A stretch of 64,000 nucleotides of DNA, from positions 2,893,733 to 2,957,732 of the forward strand of contig NC_059094.1 in assembly GCF_020497125.1 (NCBI RefSeq), in the 5' to 3' direction. Source of the stretch: Mauremys mutica (taxonomy: Eukaryota > Chordata > Testudines > Geoemydidae). The translations under genes and the position numbers were made by a program. The notes below the pieces were generated by a model that was not told the DNA's origin, did no database searches, and saw only the letters and a program-made list of their open reading frames with translations. Shown here one piece after another: positions 1 through 11,419 of this stretch. Position 1 is the stretch's first letter; each line of letters begins with the position of its first letter.

Positions 1-115
1 GCTCAGCAAGACAGGGTGCTGGAGTCCTGAGCTGGCAGGGAAAACAGGAGCAGAGGTAGTCCTGGCACAACAGTTGGCAGATCCCAGGGGGGTTTCTGTG
101 ATCCAACCTGTCACA
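1..115. repeat. possible 3' end of an LTR cut by the window start
   Basis: The segment ends in CCTGTCACA, and the text resembles the terminal part of an LTR repeat I associate with turtles. Only the tail is in view, so neither the TG start nor a target duplication can be checked. The family assignment rests on memory of similar sequence and is weak. Confidence 0.28.
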
Positions 116-232
116 CTGGTACTTTGGCATTTAGTTCCCTGTCCTCTCTTTGGGAATGATTTTTAGAGGCTTTTGGCAGTCTATGGAGAAAGGCATAATA
201 GGCCTCTTCACCTGGAAAAGAGGATGAGGAAG

Positions 233-398
233 CAGGAGCGCCAGCAGCCTTTGTGGTGCTCTAGGTGGCGGAAGGTCCCGCCCCTGAAATACCACCAACG
301 ACTGCGGCGGCCGAACATCCGGCCGCCGCAGTCGCTACCCCCCAATGTTAGTGCCCTAGGCGACCGCCTAGGTTGTCTAATGGGTAGCACCGGCCCTG
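233..398. mobile_element. GC-rich palindromic hAT-type MITE
   Basis: The ends are CAGGAGCGCC and CACCGGCCCTG, inverted relative to each other. They are flanked by an 8-bp direct repeat with one mismatch (TGAGGAAG at 225-232, TGAAGAAG at 399-406). The interior is palindromic (GACTGCGGCGGCCG against CGGCCGCCGCAGTC) and has no coding capacity. CAG...CTG ends plus an 8-bp duplication are hallmarks of hAT-type transposition. It shares its ends with the copy at 58,550. Confidence 0.75.
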
Positions 399-406
399 TG
401 AAGAAG

Positions 407-841
407 GCGAGTAGTTTTTTCCCTTACTAAACTCACTAGTGCAAAGTTAGGCTGTAACTCAAACCTCAGGAAGCAAAGCAGGCAAATTATCAATTAAATG
501 CAAAAGAACCCCCTCCCAGTACCCCTAGTTTAATGCAACATTAAGGTTATATAGTTAAATGAACAAAATCCAGAAATGTAAAACCCTAGCTGACTTCTCA
601 ACCTTAACTTTGATCATCTGCAGGCATGCTTGGCAACACTCTGACACCACACTATTTCACATTTTTACCTGCACCCTTTGGATACCTGTGTATAAGAACT
701 TGTGTTCTCATAATTAAAGACTGTACTGTATCATGTATGCACAAATGGGAAGTTAAGATTTTTGTTTGTTTTATTTTTTAAGCAAAGGCCAACTGATATC
801 TAACAATGTCATTACTAAGCTGCATACAAATTCACCATTCA
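407..841. other. unassigned AT-rich stretch
   Basis: No gene, repeat family or long reading frame was recognised here. Confidence 0.4.
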
Positions 842-1090
842 GGGACCATAGACTGGGTCAGAGCCCAGAGTCCTGTCCCTGACAGTGGCCAGCAAAAGAG
901 GAAGATGCAAGAAGCCCCTTTGTGGACAATTATGGCCTAGCTTTTGTAATCAAAGATCATATTGTGGGAACTGCCAACCCTACCCAGCTGTAGAACCACC
1001 TCTGATGCCCTTCTCTGGACCATTTCCAACTCAGTGTTATCTATTTAAAAGTTGAGGTGAACAAAAACAGAACAGGACTCAAAAATGGAG
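842..1090 (-). repeat. old CR1/L3-like LINE fragment
   Basis: The sequence resembles the reverse complement of a CR1/L3-like 3' part: a block with CTGTCCCTGACAGTGGCC, then a stretch whose reverse strand reads like the ELEMVQ segment near the end of ORF2. It is heavily decayed and its limits are uncertain. Confidence 0.42.
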
Positions 1091-1627
1091 AGCCCTTCTT
1101 TGATGCTATGCATGTCCTGTTTTGTTATTCATTGTTGTTTTTCTTGAGCTTCTCATCAGGATACTTAGGCCCTAAAAGCTCCTGCATGTGGCCAAATCAC
1201 CCTGTAGAGGCCACCAGCAGCCTCTCCCCCAGGCCCTCACAACCTGGGGTGAGAGCAACATCAGCCTCTCTGACATTTTCATTAAAACCAGAGGCAGCAG
1301 AATTTGCTACCACTAGTCCCTCCCTGTGGCCTATGACAGCCATCTCCACCAGTCCAGGCTCTCCTGAGTGTCAGAGACTGCCGCTGCAACCATCACTGAC
1401 CTTTTTGCCTGGCCTGTGCCACTGGAGAATGCCATGAGGCACAGCCACCTGGACCACTGCATCCAGTTTCACACACACCCTCATTTCATAAGCATATGCA
1501 CACTACATTGGCCAAAGATATAGGTGGTCTTGGCTCTGAACAGCTAGGGTATAGAGTCTGGGGGAAAGTAGGCTACCGAAATGCTGCCTGCTGTGTAAGT
1601 ACAAAGTATTCTATACAACATCTTTCG
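1091..1627. other. unassigned stretch
   Basis: An open frame of 126 codons covers much of this interval on the plus strand. It shows no family motif and has a low-complexity Ser/Pro-rich composition, so I treat it as chance. Confidence 0.35.
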
Positions 1628-2270
1628 TAGAATCATAGAATATCAGGGTTGGAAGGGACCTCAGGAGGTATCTAGTCCAACCCCCTGCTCAAAGCAGGAC
1701 CAAACCCAACTAAATCATCCCAGCCAGGGCTTTGTCAAGCCTGACCTTAAAAACCTCTAAGGAAGGAGATTCCACCACCTCCCTAGGGAACCCATTCCAG
1801 TGCTGCACCACCCTCCTAGTGAAAAAGTTTTTCCTAATATCCAACCTAAACCTCCCCCACTGCAACTTGAGACCATTACTCCTTGTTCTGTCATCTGCTA
1901 CCACTGAGAACAGTCTAGATCCATCCTCTTGGGAACCCCCTTTCAGGTAGTTGAAAGCAGCTATCAAATCCCCCCTCATTCTTCTCTTCTGCAGACTAAA
2001 CAATCCCAGTTCCCTCAGCCTCTCCTCATAAGTCATGTGCTCCAGCCTCCTAATCATTTTTGTTACCCTCCGCTGGACTCTTTCCAATTTTTCCACATCC
2101 TTCTTGTAGTGTGGACACAGTACTCCAGATGAGGCCTCACCAATGTTGAATAGAGGGGAACGATCACGTCCCTCAATCTGCTGGCAATGCCCCTACTTAT
2201 ACAGCCCAAAATGCTGTTAGCCTTCTTGGCAATAGGAGCACACTGTCGACTCATATCCAGCTTCTCGTCA
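1628..2270 (-). pseudogene. CR1 LINE 3' end (ORF2 C-terminus and tail)
   Basis: Reverse-strand frames encode the conserved CR1 ORF2 C-terminus: LERVQRR, a [15 protein letters not shown] segment, TRSNG, a VVQHWN motif and a closing LDKAL segment. The upstream part ([14 protein letters not shown]) lies in a second frame, so the copy is frameshifted. The 3' end is marked by the CR1-type tail on the minus strand (TATTCTATGATTCT). It is a 5'-truncated copy with no function expected. Confidence 0.9.
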
Positions 2271-2284
2271 ACTCACAGGGCTTT

Positions 2285-2432
2285 CCAAAGAAGTCTAAGT
2301 CATTTTAGAGAGGGGGAAACCGGAAAGGTGAAGTGACCCATCCAAAGGAACAGTGAGCCAATGGCAGAGCTTGGAAAGGACTCCCAGCCCATCTTTCAAT
2401 CAACAAGAAGACCATGCTGCCTCTCCCAGAAG
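2285..2432 (-). repeat. MIR SINE (reverse orientation)
   Basis: The text follows the reverse complement of the MIR core and head: a gggGAAACcGgAAAGGTGAAGTGACcCA-like block, then TGGCAGAGC and a terminal ACCATGCTGCCTCTC. It abuts the CR1 fragment. The assignment is from the remembered consensus. Confidence 0.65.
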
Positions 2433-3149
2433 AGACCACAATAACTTGGGTGATGTTCTATTTGAGCCAAATGGTATAAGGAGAATGTGGACAATCATGG
2501 AAATAAAAAATAATCCTTGAAATTTAAATGTGATAAATGTAGGTGCTTTGCTGCTGCTCTCCACCCACCCAACCCCCGGGTAACTGTCATTTCTAATTCA
2601 CTGTTCCCCAAGGTTCTGGCAGACTCCATATTCCTGTGATTCATTCTCAATCTCTCTCTCTCTCTCACACACACACACGGAAAATTGTTTGGCCAGCATG
2701 ATGCTTTCCAAGTGTAAATGGGCTGTAATTTATTAGGGGTCATGGCAGATTCTCCATCATTTTTACATCATGATTAGATATTTTTCGAGAAGCTCTACTG
2801 TAAGAATTATTTTGGGCAGGTCTCGGCCTGTGTCATACAGTGGTCAGAGAAGATGATCACAACAGTCCGTTCCGGTCTGGAAATGTAAGAAACTATCATG
2901 ACAATGATGCTCCCCTGCAGGTACAGGGTTAGGCTGATGGGCAGATTTGGGGTCATAAGATGTTACCAGGAACGGTGTTTGCCTTTGCCTTGTCACTAAA
3001 CAGGGACCATTCAAATGGTGTATCCGACACAGTCAGTTTTCTGTGACTGTGCACAGGGGCTGGGAAGAGTTGCCCTGGAGCTTGGCCAACCCTGCTCTCT
3101 GTTCCAAGGGAAAGGTTGTGTACCTACCTGCCATAAAGAAGCAGGACCC
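2433..3149. other. unassigned stretch with a (TC)n(AC)n microsatellite
   Basis: A short compound TC/AC dinucleotide run sits at about 2,651-2,678. Nothing else was recognised. Confidence 0.5.
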
Positions 3150-3960
3150 ATGGCACAAAGAAAAGTATAGCAGCAGGAATGAATTATACTACCAACCACC
3201 TGACCTGTGAAATGCTCAGGGAGATAAGAGAGGCTACAAAAACAGAAAACCCAATAACAATGGAAGGTTTCAACTATCCCCATATTGACTGGGAACGTCA
3301 CCTCAGGATGGGATGCAGAGATAAAATTTCTAGATACCATTAACAACTGCTTCTTTGATCAGCTAGTCCTGATTCAGGCCTAAGCAGAGGACAGAATCTG
3401 GTCCAAGAAGTGACTATAGCTGAACTGCTTAGTAATAGTGACTGTAATCTAATTAAATGAAAAATCCATGTACGGGAGAAAATACCAAAGAAGCCCACCA
3501 CAGTAGCATTTAATTTCAGAAAGAAGAACTGCACAAAAATGAGGCGGGCAGATAAATGGAAAATAAAAGGAATAGTCACAAAAGTGAAATACTTGCAAGC
3601 TGCATGGAAACTATTTAAAAATACCATAACAGAGGCTCAAAGTAAAAGTATACCCCAAATAAATAAATTTAAAAAAAAAAGGGACAAGGACCAAAAAATG
3701 CCACTATGGTTAAACAGTGGAGAAAAAGTGGTTAGAGGCAAAAAGGCATCCTTTAAAAATTGGAAGTCAAATCCTACTCAGGAAAATAGAAAGGAGCATA
3801 AACTCCATCAAGTCAAGTATAAAAGTATAATCAGATAGGCCAAATAAATTTTTCAAGAGCAATTAGCAAAAGACATGCAAATTAACAGCAACATTTTTTT
3901 AAGATCAAAAGCAGGAAGCCTTCCACTCAATCAGTGGACGAGATGGAGGTGCTAAAGGAG
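3150..3960 (+). pseudogene. old CR1 ORF2 fragment (endonuclease to linker)
   Basis: Plus-strand frames read as a decayed CR1 ORF2: an ITMEGFNYPHIDW segment matching the endonuclease GDFN..IDW motif, then an AFNFRKKN segment and a long Lys-rich linker (WKLFKNTI, MPLWLNSGEK, KNWKSN). Several stops and frame changes are present. It is older than the other CR1 copies in the window. Confidence 0.8.
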
Positions 3961-4047
3961 CACTCAAGGAAGACCAGGATCCTATCAGCTTGTGAGATCC
4001 CTCAGGCACCAGGTTCCTCTCTGGAGGGACAAAGCCTCTGTATGTGT

Positions 4048-4776
4048 TGTGGCAGAGCTCTGACCTTGCTCCCGTGGATCCTGCGCTTCTAGGCGGTTTA
4101 TGCTAGCCTCAGTGGCTCACTGTGACTCTCCACGTAGCCCTTCTCTCTCTAGGGCCAGGGTTACAGTCTACTGAGCCCTTTTCATCATAGGCCAGCAAGG
4201 AGGTTGGTGAGAGAACTCCCACAGTCTATGTTCAGCCTCCTGTCCTGACAGGGGCCTGACTTCCCCTTCCAGGAGATGTTCCTGTAGTGGTGGGTTGGGG
4301 GGAACCCAGGCCCGCCCTCTACTCCGGGTTCCAGCCCAGGGACCCTAATGGTAACAGTTGTTGGCAGCCAGCCTTTCGCTGCCAGAGTTGCTACATTTCC
4401 CTGGGCCACTTCCCCACAGCTCTCCTGCTTCTCCCTTCTTCACTCTTACCTTAGGGCTCCTTTAACGATGGTTTTAGGGTGTCTTCAGTAACCAGCCCTT
4501 CAGCCGCACTTCCTCTCCTCTGGCTCCCTGGCTGTCCCCTGCCTGACTGGAGTGAGCCCTTTTTATAGTATCAGCAGGGCCTTAATTAGAGTCAGGTGGT
4601 CACATTAGCTTAATGGCCTCACCTGACTCTTTACAGGTTAATTGGAGTCAGGTGTTCTCATTAGCCTGGAGCAGCCCCTGCTCTGGTCAGTCAGGGAACA
4701 GACAACTGTTAATCCAGTGGCCAGTATATCTGCCTTCTGCTAGTCTGCTGTACCCAACTGGCCTGGGTCTATCACA
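4048..4776 (-). repeat. ERV-type solo LTR
   Basis: The unit begins TGTGGCAG and ends TATCACA, giving the TG...CA ends of an LTR. It is flanked by a 4-bp direct repeat GTGT (4,044-4,047 and 4,777-4,780). A TATA-like box (ACTATAAAAAGGG) lies on the minus strand, which favours minus orientation. The block GGGGGGAACCC...GCCCGCCCTCTACTC is shared with the LTR at the window's right end. No internal retroviral coding region adjoins it. Confidence 0.65.
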
Positions 4777-4780
4777 GTGT

Positions 4781-5550
4781 ACAGGGAGCATGACAGTGCC
4801 AGAGGAGCCAATGGGTTGGCCCCATTTCCCACCAGGCTCCAGGCAAGAAGTGGAAGTGTTACACCTGACGACTTCTCAAGCCTGTTTCCAGAATATACAC
4901 TGCATAGTTCCAGTCGCAGGGAGAGAGGAAGGGAGCTCAGTTTGCTCCTCTCCTGAGGCAGGTCCTGAAGAATAGATGCCAGGTTCACACTTGCAGAGTC
5001 TGCATTTACAAGGGACATTTCCAAGGCTTTGGCAAAATGGATTAACCTTGCAGCTCAGGAAAGGAAAGAGATCATTTCTATCCTAGCCACACAGAGAGAA
5101 GCTCCCACTACCTACTCTGATCTCACACCCCTGACTATACACAGCTCTGAACTCATAACCTGGGAACACATTACCAGAGTTTTGCCTCTGTCCTCTTCTC
5201 TCTCTGAGCAGGTGTCCTGTTATTTAATGTGTGCAATGCCTACAAATATTGTTTACCAATTAAACCTAGTATCTCCACCCTACAATGAATATCTTTTGAA
5301 TGCAACAGGGAACTATGCCAACAGTTAAAGGAAATCACAAAGCTGAGCAGTTTCTATTTGGAAGGCTGCTCCCCCGCCCCTTCCCCTCCCTCTCCCCCCC
5401 ATCCCCCCGCCCCGACTGAAGAGCGTTGAACTAATTCTCCCAATCTGTTCCAGTCATGTCCAAACACTAATCCACTACTTTCTATCAAACACAAGTAAAG
5501 AGCATATGATGGTCAAGTCTTTATCTATTCCTGGCTTCAGTACTGTATAC
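4781..5550. other. unassigned stretch
   Basis: Contains a C-rich run near 5,375-5,415. No gene or repeat family was recognised. Confidence 0.4.
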
Positions 5551-6050
5551 AGGCAGTCCTTGGATTTATGGCACAAATGGTTCCTGAAAATTGCGTCGTA
5601 AGCCGAAACATTGTAACTCGGAACTGTAATCCACTCCAAAGAGGGACCGAGCATTGTAAAGTTGAAACTAAGGGCAGGTCTACACTATGGGGGAAAATCG
5701 ATATAAGATACGCAACTTCAGCTACGTTATTCACGTAGCTGAAGTCGAAGTATCTTATATCGAATTACTTACCGTCCTCACGGCGCGGGATTGACGTCCG
5801 CGGCTCCCCAAGTCGACTCTGCTACCGCCGTTCGCGTTGGTGGAGTTACGGAGTCGACATGAGCGCGTTCGGGGATCGATATATCACATCTAGATGAGAC
5901 GCAATATATCGATCCCCGAGAAATCGATTGCTACCCGCTGATACGGCGGGTAGTGAAGACGTACCCTAATTGTCGTAAGTCGAATCAGGGTGTCAATTCA
6001 GAAGCACTGTGCCATTCATTGTAAGTCGAACCTCACACCCCTCCAGTTCA
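5551..6050. mobile_element. possible Tigger/pogo-like element, split by a Harbinger MITE
   Basis: The left end CAGGCAGTCCTTGGATTTA follows a TA dinucleotide and resembles Tigger-type termini. The sequence resumes after the MITE (GTCGTAAGTCGAATC). The right boundary is unclear and there is no transposase frame. The family call is tentative. Confidence 0.4.
5672..5966. mobile_element. PIF/Harbinger MITE
   Basis: Ends GGGCAGGTCTACACTA and GAAGACGTACCC are imperfectly inverted and are flanked by the 3-bp duplication TAA, as expected for PIF/Harbinger. The interior has two hairpins, one built on CTTCAGCTACGT...ACGTAGCTGAAG and one on GGGGATCGATATAT...ATATATCGATCCCC. It has no coding capacity. It is the same family as the copy at 15,908. 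Confidence 0.8.
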
Positions 6051-8254
6051 TGCTGAATGCTGCCGCTCAGTACCCTGTGTTGCTTATGACACAAAAATGA
6101 GGCCCAAAAGGATTTTTGAAGTGTTCTTAACTGCTTTCTTTTAACATTAGAAATCTAGCTCTTGTCTATCTTGGAAAGCTCGATGGGCCACTGGAGAGCT
6201 GCTGGTTAATGACATGACAGTCCTTAGGAAAAGAAACATGATTAATTGAGATGGGAAAGAATTTTTAATCTGTCTTTTTCAAAACTTGTTTTCCATTTGT
6301 ATACATATTTAACTCAAATGCCTGTACACACTTAGGAGAAAATACATCTGTTAAAATTCAACATCACTACTTCTCGTAAAGGCTGAGAGAGTTTGCTGGT
6401 CACGTCTCTGAGACTCCCAGCTAGTCCTCCCACAAACCCAGAAGACTCAACATGACTCAACATGCCATTCTTGATACTGCTAAGGTAAAAACAAGGAGAC
6501 AAACAAAACTTTCACAAACCAGCACTGCCACAAGTTTTTACTGGCCTTTATCCACCATAAGAAAGGGCATAAACACAATTTTAACTCTTCTTTTGCAGGA
6601 CCTCATTATAATTGTTAATCCACCACTGAAAGATATGCCATTAGTTTTTCAAACACAGAAACATGTAATAATCAGAAATCCAAGCAGCAACCTTCTGCCC
6701 CCCACTGTTCATAGGAAAATGCACCCCCAAGAGGCAGAACCCCTTCTTTGTACATCACTGTCCTCCCGGTCCATCTTTCCCTCTGTGACCTTTTGTTGGC
6801 CTGGCCAGAAACATCGCCCAATACTAAGAAGGACTCAGCGCTGGCTCATTTCCATGTGCTTAGCTTGGAGAGTAGACCTGGCCAAATGAAATGCAGCACC
6901 ATTTCAGCAAGCTATGGTAGGGATTTGCTCCCAGCAGACTTTCACCATGGTTTTCCACAGTGGTGCTGAACATAGACTGTCCAGGGCTGCACTTGCAGCT
7001 AAAATGTGTGCAGCTGAACTGAGGCCCAACAAAGCTTCCCTTGAAATCAATGGAAAGGCTCCCATTGACTGGAATGAAAGCTGGGTCAGACTACTGGTGC
7101 TAAACCCACTGCTGACACCTGCTGTGCAGAAGCAGGTGACTGAGTCTTCATCTCAGTTTGGACTGTAAGCAACTTGGGGCAAGGCCTGTGTCTTTACATT
7201 TGCCTCTAGACCACCATGCAAGCCTGCAGTGTTATATAAGTGCTGACTCTTCATTCTGTGTGAACCCAATTGTATACGAGACAATTGCAGGCTCAGAGGC
7301 TGTTACAGAAAAAACATTCACCAGAAAGCAAAGAGCACTAATAAGCAGCATTGCTTAAGGCAGCCAGCAGAAGGACATAAGGGGTTAACATTGCTGGTAC
7401 CAAAAGATTAGAAGGAAGTTGTCAACCATTTGAAACTCTCCTAGAATTAAAGCTTTAGGTAGTTAACCTTACAGTATCCCTACAGGACTCCACTGCACTG
7501 ATACCATTGTTCAGTTGCTGCAGATGAAAATAGACTATTCGATCAAATCAAGAAGACTCCTTGCATGCCTCTGCACCAGTAGCTCTAACTTGCTCCCGTT
7601 GCATTTCAAGAAATCCTTATTCTAGAGTTTTGTTTTAAAGCAAGACCCTGTGGGTTTTAGCAAATCGATCACGAACCTGTCAATAGCTCTGAAGCTCATT
7701 CAAGGGGGCTCCTTGGGTTTCTGCAATAAGCAACTCCAACTTTTGTCAGCCCACATCCAGCACTGAGCAAGCTTCTGGCTGCACCACAACTCAGGAGGAG
7801 CTAATGTGACAACAGCACAGGAGACTGACAAGATGAGGCATGATTACCAAATCAGGAAGCCCTGCCTTTCAGTTAAGCAGGAATGGCAGATATCACACCC
7901 ACTTACATGAGGCACTGACTCACAGCTATGCAATACAGCAGCTAAATGACCCCTGTGATTTCGCAGTGAAGTCATTTGAACTAGGTGGACGTCAAGTATA
8001 CTGTTTCATGACAATTCATGCAGGTAAACAAAGACTGACTTGGTAATGCACGGCAAGTAACACTGAGCCTTGACATTCATTTACATGCTCTTGGGACTCT
8101 GTCCTTTAGCTCCCAGCATCCTACACGTTAATTATATTCCTTGGACTTCCTTATGGCATCTCAACTGCTCTTATGGAAACAATGCTAGGCTCCTGAGCTG
8201 AGGCTTCAGAATATTTGAGTTGTTTCTTCATTGGCAACTGAAAGCCAATGAGAC
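6051..8254. other. unassigned stretch
   Basis: A part near 7,160-7,240 (GGACTGTAAGCAACTTGGGGC) has the look of an old SINE 3' domain, but I cannot name it. The open frames here are short and unsupported. Confidence 0.4.
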
Positions 8255-8257
8255 TTA

Positions 8258-8555
8258 GGCTATGTCTACACTATGGACCTTACAGCGGCATAGGTGTACC
8301 GCTGCAGCTATGCCACTCTAAGGTCTCCTGTGTAGCTGCCCTGTGCAGACAGGAGAGAGCTCTCCCACCGGCATAATTAAGTTACCTCTAATGAGTGGCA
8401 GTAGCTATGTTGGCAGTAGAGCGTCTCTGATGACATAGCCCTGTCCACACCTGTGCTTCTATCGGTGAAACTTTTGCCAGTTAGGGGGCTGTTTTTTTTC
8501 CACACCTCTGACCAACAAAAGTTTTATTGACAATAGTGCTAGTGTAGACAAAGCC
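8258..8555. mobile_element. Harbinger-type MITE
   Basis: Ends GGCTATGTCTACACTA and TAGTGTAGACAAAGCC are inverted copies, with the 3-bp duplication TTA on both sides (8,255-8,257; 8,556-8,558). The termini match those of the full Harbinger element at 33,547, so its transposase could plausibly act on this element. Non-coding. Confidence 0.85.
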
Positions 8556-8664
8556 TTAGACTCAGATGCCTAAATCACTTCTGAAGATGTGACTTAGGCT
8601 GCTAAATCACTTAGGTACTTTTGAAATTTTTACCATTAATATTTTGCATTTAATTTTCTATGGC

Positions 8665-8835
8665 AGTGTTTCCCAAACTTGGGATGCCGCTTGTCTAGGG
8701 AAAGCCCCTGGCGGGCTGGGCTGGTTTGTTTACCTGCCCCATCCGCAGGTCCGGCCAATCGTGGCTCCCACTGGCCACGGTTCACTGCTCCAGGCCAATG
8801 GGAGCTGCTGGAAGCGGCAGCCAGCCCGCTCCACT
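8665..8835. mobile_element. 5' part of a Charlie-like hAT element
   Basis: It starts CAGTGTTTCCCAAACTT, the terminal motif of Charlie-type hAT elements, followed by a GC-rich body (GGCCAATCGTGGCTCCCAC). The MITE at 8,836 interrupts it, and the 3' end could not be found beyond the MITE. Confidence 0.55.
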
Positions 8836-9217
8836 CAGGGGCGGCTCTACGTTTTTGGCCGCTCCAAGCAGTCATGCGCGGGAGGCGCCCCGGAGCCGCG
8901 GGAGCAGCGGACCTCCCGCGGGCATGACTGCGGAGAGTCCGCTGGTCGCTCGGCTGGACCTCCCGCAGCTGCGGACGGTTCACAGGTCCGGCGGCTGCGC
9001 TGGAGCTGCCGCAGTCATGCCTGCGGGAGGTCCACTGGAGCCGCGGGACGAGCGCCCCCTCCGCAGTCATGCCTGTGGCAGGTCCGGTCGTCCCGGGGCT
9101 CCGGTGGACCTCCCGCAGGCATGACTGTGGCAGGTCCGCCGGCCCAGCCTGCCGCCCCCCCGGGAAAGGGCTGCCCCACGCGCGTGCTTGCCGTGCTGGG
9201 GTCTAGAGCCAGCCCTG
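8836..9217. mobile_element. GC-rich palindromic hAT MITE
   Basis: Ends CAGGGGCGGCTCTAC and GTCTAGAGCCAGCCCTG are inverted, flanked by a perfect 8-bp duplication GCTCCACT (8,828-8,835; 9,218-9,225). The interior repeats a short module around CGCAGTCATGCCTGCGG in both orientations. Long open frames through it are by-products of its GC content. Confidence 0.85.
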
Positions 9218-9225
9218 GCTCCACT

Positions 9226-9574
9226 GTATGGAACCTTGCAGCATGGGGTCAGGGAGCTAGAGTCCCACTTGTATCCAGGCTGTTTGCCAGAAGCTGGGAC
9301 TGGGCACTTAAGTCACATATGTGCTTTAAAAAATGTTACTGTGAATGCCTCCTAACTTTCACTTGTCCTTCCTGGCCAGAGAGAGGCAGGTGAAGGGGTT
9401 TTGGTGGCTTTTAATGAGAACGAAGGAGCTTCCCCCTGTGGGGAAGCCAAGAGGTGGACTCTTCATTTAGCTCGGACTATGGGATGGTAAGTAGTTCTTA
9501 TTTCTTCTGGCAGAGTTTGGAAGTTGTACTCGAGATCTCTGTGAACACAGAGCTCACCTTCCTGTGTGTGACCC
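9226..9574. other. unassigned stretch
   Basis: May include the rest of the hAT element interrupted at 8,836, but no matching terminus was found. Confidence 0.3.
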
Positions 9575-9580
9575 ACAGAA

Positions 9581-11413
9581 TACTCCTGGGGGAATTCTGT
9601 GCCTCTGTGCATGTGCAGAATTTATGTGCCCAGATTTATTTGCTTCCCCACAGAAAAATGAATTTCTGCCAGGGAAGCAAAGTGAAGCCACAAGAGCGGT
9701 CATGCAACCCTCCCTAGCAGTATGTTTCAAGTGTCCGAGGCAGTCGGCAGAGAGCTAAATCACTGTGGGGTGGGGGGTGGGACTGGGGAAGACCTGGCTG
9801 ATGACTTGTGACAAAGTGGGGATTTTCCCTTGTTATGTTGTATGTGAGCCTTACTGTTGAACCTATATGAGTTTTATTGTTTTGCACAAATACTGTATGC
9901 CTCAGTTTCCCTGTGTGCTACACTAATGCCAAGGTGGTGGGAATAAGGGCATGTGACTTTGGCTGAGACCCTCAGGGGAAGCTGAGACTGCTCCAACTGC
10001 CTGCATGTGAGCGATGGACAATGCCCTTTGTAACTTGAGAACCAGGAGGGAGGTGCAACCACGTGACTCGGCCCAGGAAGCAGGACAAAGACCAGAGGAA
10101 AAGTAACGGGCATGTCAGAGGCCAGGCAGTGGAGTCCAGGGCAGTCTGCTGGGGGGGACTGGGAGAGGGGGAGTCCAGGGTGTCTGGCCCCGGGGTACCC
10201 CAAGATGGACTTTGCTGAAAGCACAAATCAGTGACTAAGAAGTTTTGTTCTTTGCTGTGTTCCTGTCAACTAATAAACCTTCCATTTTACCCTGGCTGAG
10301 AGTCACTGCTGACTGCAGAGTTGGGGTGCAGGGCCTTCTGGCTTCCCCAGAAGCCCCAAATGGGTGGACTCACTGCTGGAAGCACATGGTGAGGAAGGGG
10401 ATGCTGAATGCTCCGAGGTCAGATCCAGCAAGGTCAAAGCTGTGTAAGCTTCTTGCCCTGGAGACAGTCTGCTCAGAGAGAGGAGGCATGCTACCTCCAG
10501 AGTCCTGTCTGGTTTCATAGGGAGTAGTTCCAGAGCATCAGCCTCGTGACTCCATGACATGGTTCCTACACTGTGCCAGGCTCAGCTGCTAGTCTTGGCT
10601 GGGCTGAGGAGAATGGGACTTCCTCTTCCCCTACACTGCATCCAGGGCTGGGTCAGACCCATCCCCAGATTTCTCCCCCAGCTGCAGGTAGCTCTGCAAA
10701 CCCCCACCACCACCTCATTCCTGCACCCATCGCTCCTCTGTTGCAGGGGGAGGGATCCCTCTACAGGGAGCTGCTCCTCCATCCACCCAACCCCCTTGCA
10801 TCTAGACCCCCTCATCCCTAGACCCTCCTGCCAAGCCTCACCCTCCCATACTCAGAACCCCCCCCCCATGAGCCCCACTCCACCTGGACCACCCCAACAA
10901 GCCACCCACACCCAGATCCCCACTAAGCCCCAACCAGCTGCACCTGGATCCCCACTGAGCCCCAATCCCCCAGCATCTGGACCCCCCTGCAGAGTCCCAT
11001 TACCATTGCACCTAGAACTCACCAACAAGTCCCTGTGCATCCAGATCCCTTCACACCCAGATTCCCCTACTGAGCTGTCCGCACCCACATTGTCCCACAC
11101 CAAACCCTCTCAACCCACACCTAGAGCCCCCCACGTTAAGCTCCTCCACATTTGGATCCTGCCTTGCTTAGCCTGCCTGACCACACCTGGTGCACCTGAC
11201 ACAGAGGGGCAGGGCCCTGGGGTGTTTCTGGGGCAGGTCTGGTCCTTGCGCCGAGTCTATGTCCTGGGGGAGGGGGAGCTGTGCAATAATCTCCCACTTC
11301 TGTAGAGCCAGTGGTTCAGCCTCCACATTTACTTGACAAATAAAATTTGCAGAATTTTAAAACATTGTGCGCACAATTTTTAAATTTGTTGGTGCAGAAT
11401 GCCCTCAGAAGTA
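9581..11413. mobile_element. unclassified inverted-repeat element with 6-bp duplication, split by an LTR
   Basis: The left end TACTCCTGGGGGAATTCTG and the reverse complement of the right end TACTTCTGAGGGCATTCTG are clearly related. The element is bounded by the direct repeat ACAGAA (9,575-9,580; 11,414-11,419). The interior right half is a C-rich degenerate array in which CCC-CA-CTGAGCCCC-like units recur (about 10,780-11,170); the long plus-strand frame there is an artefact of this composition. No transposase is present, so the superfamily is open. Confidence 0.6.
9807..10546 (+). repeat. ERV-type solo LTR inside the preceding element
   Basis: It starts TGTGACAAAGTGGGG. A polyadenylation signal AATAAA lies at about 10,271. 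A 5-bp direct repeat TGACT flanks it (9,802-9,806; 10,547-10,551). The 3' terminus does not end in CA with these limits, so the boundary or one of the ends has changed. It has no coding region. Confidence 0.55.
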
Positions 11414-11419
11414 ACAGAA

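Noticed and set aside
1057..1437. A 126-codon frame with a hydrophobic N-terminal part
   Set aside because: Could mimic a signal peptide, but there is no conserved motif or splice context, and it lies among decayed repeats.
8644..9393. A 249-codon plus-strand frame and several overlapping frames on both strands
   Set aside because: They run through a palindromic GC-rich MITE with clear ends and an 8-bp duplication; repeated modules give repeated peptides in all frames.
10559..11305. A 248-codon Pro-rich open frame
   Set aside because: It lies in a C-rich degenerate array inside a transposable element; the composition explains the lack of stops and there is no domain.
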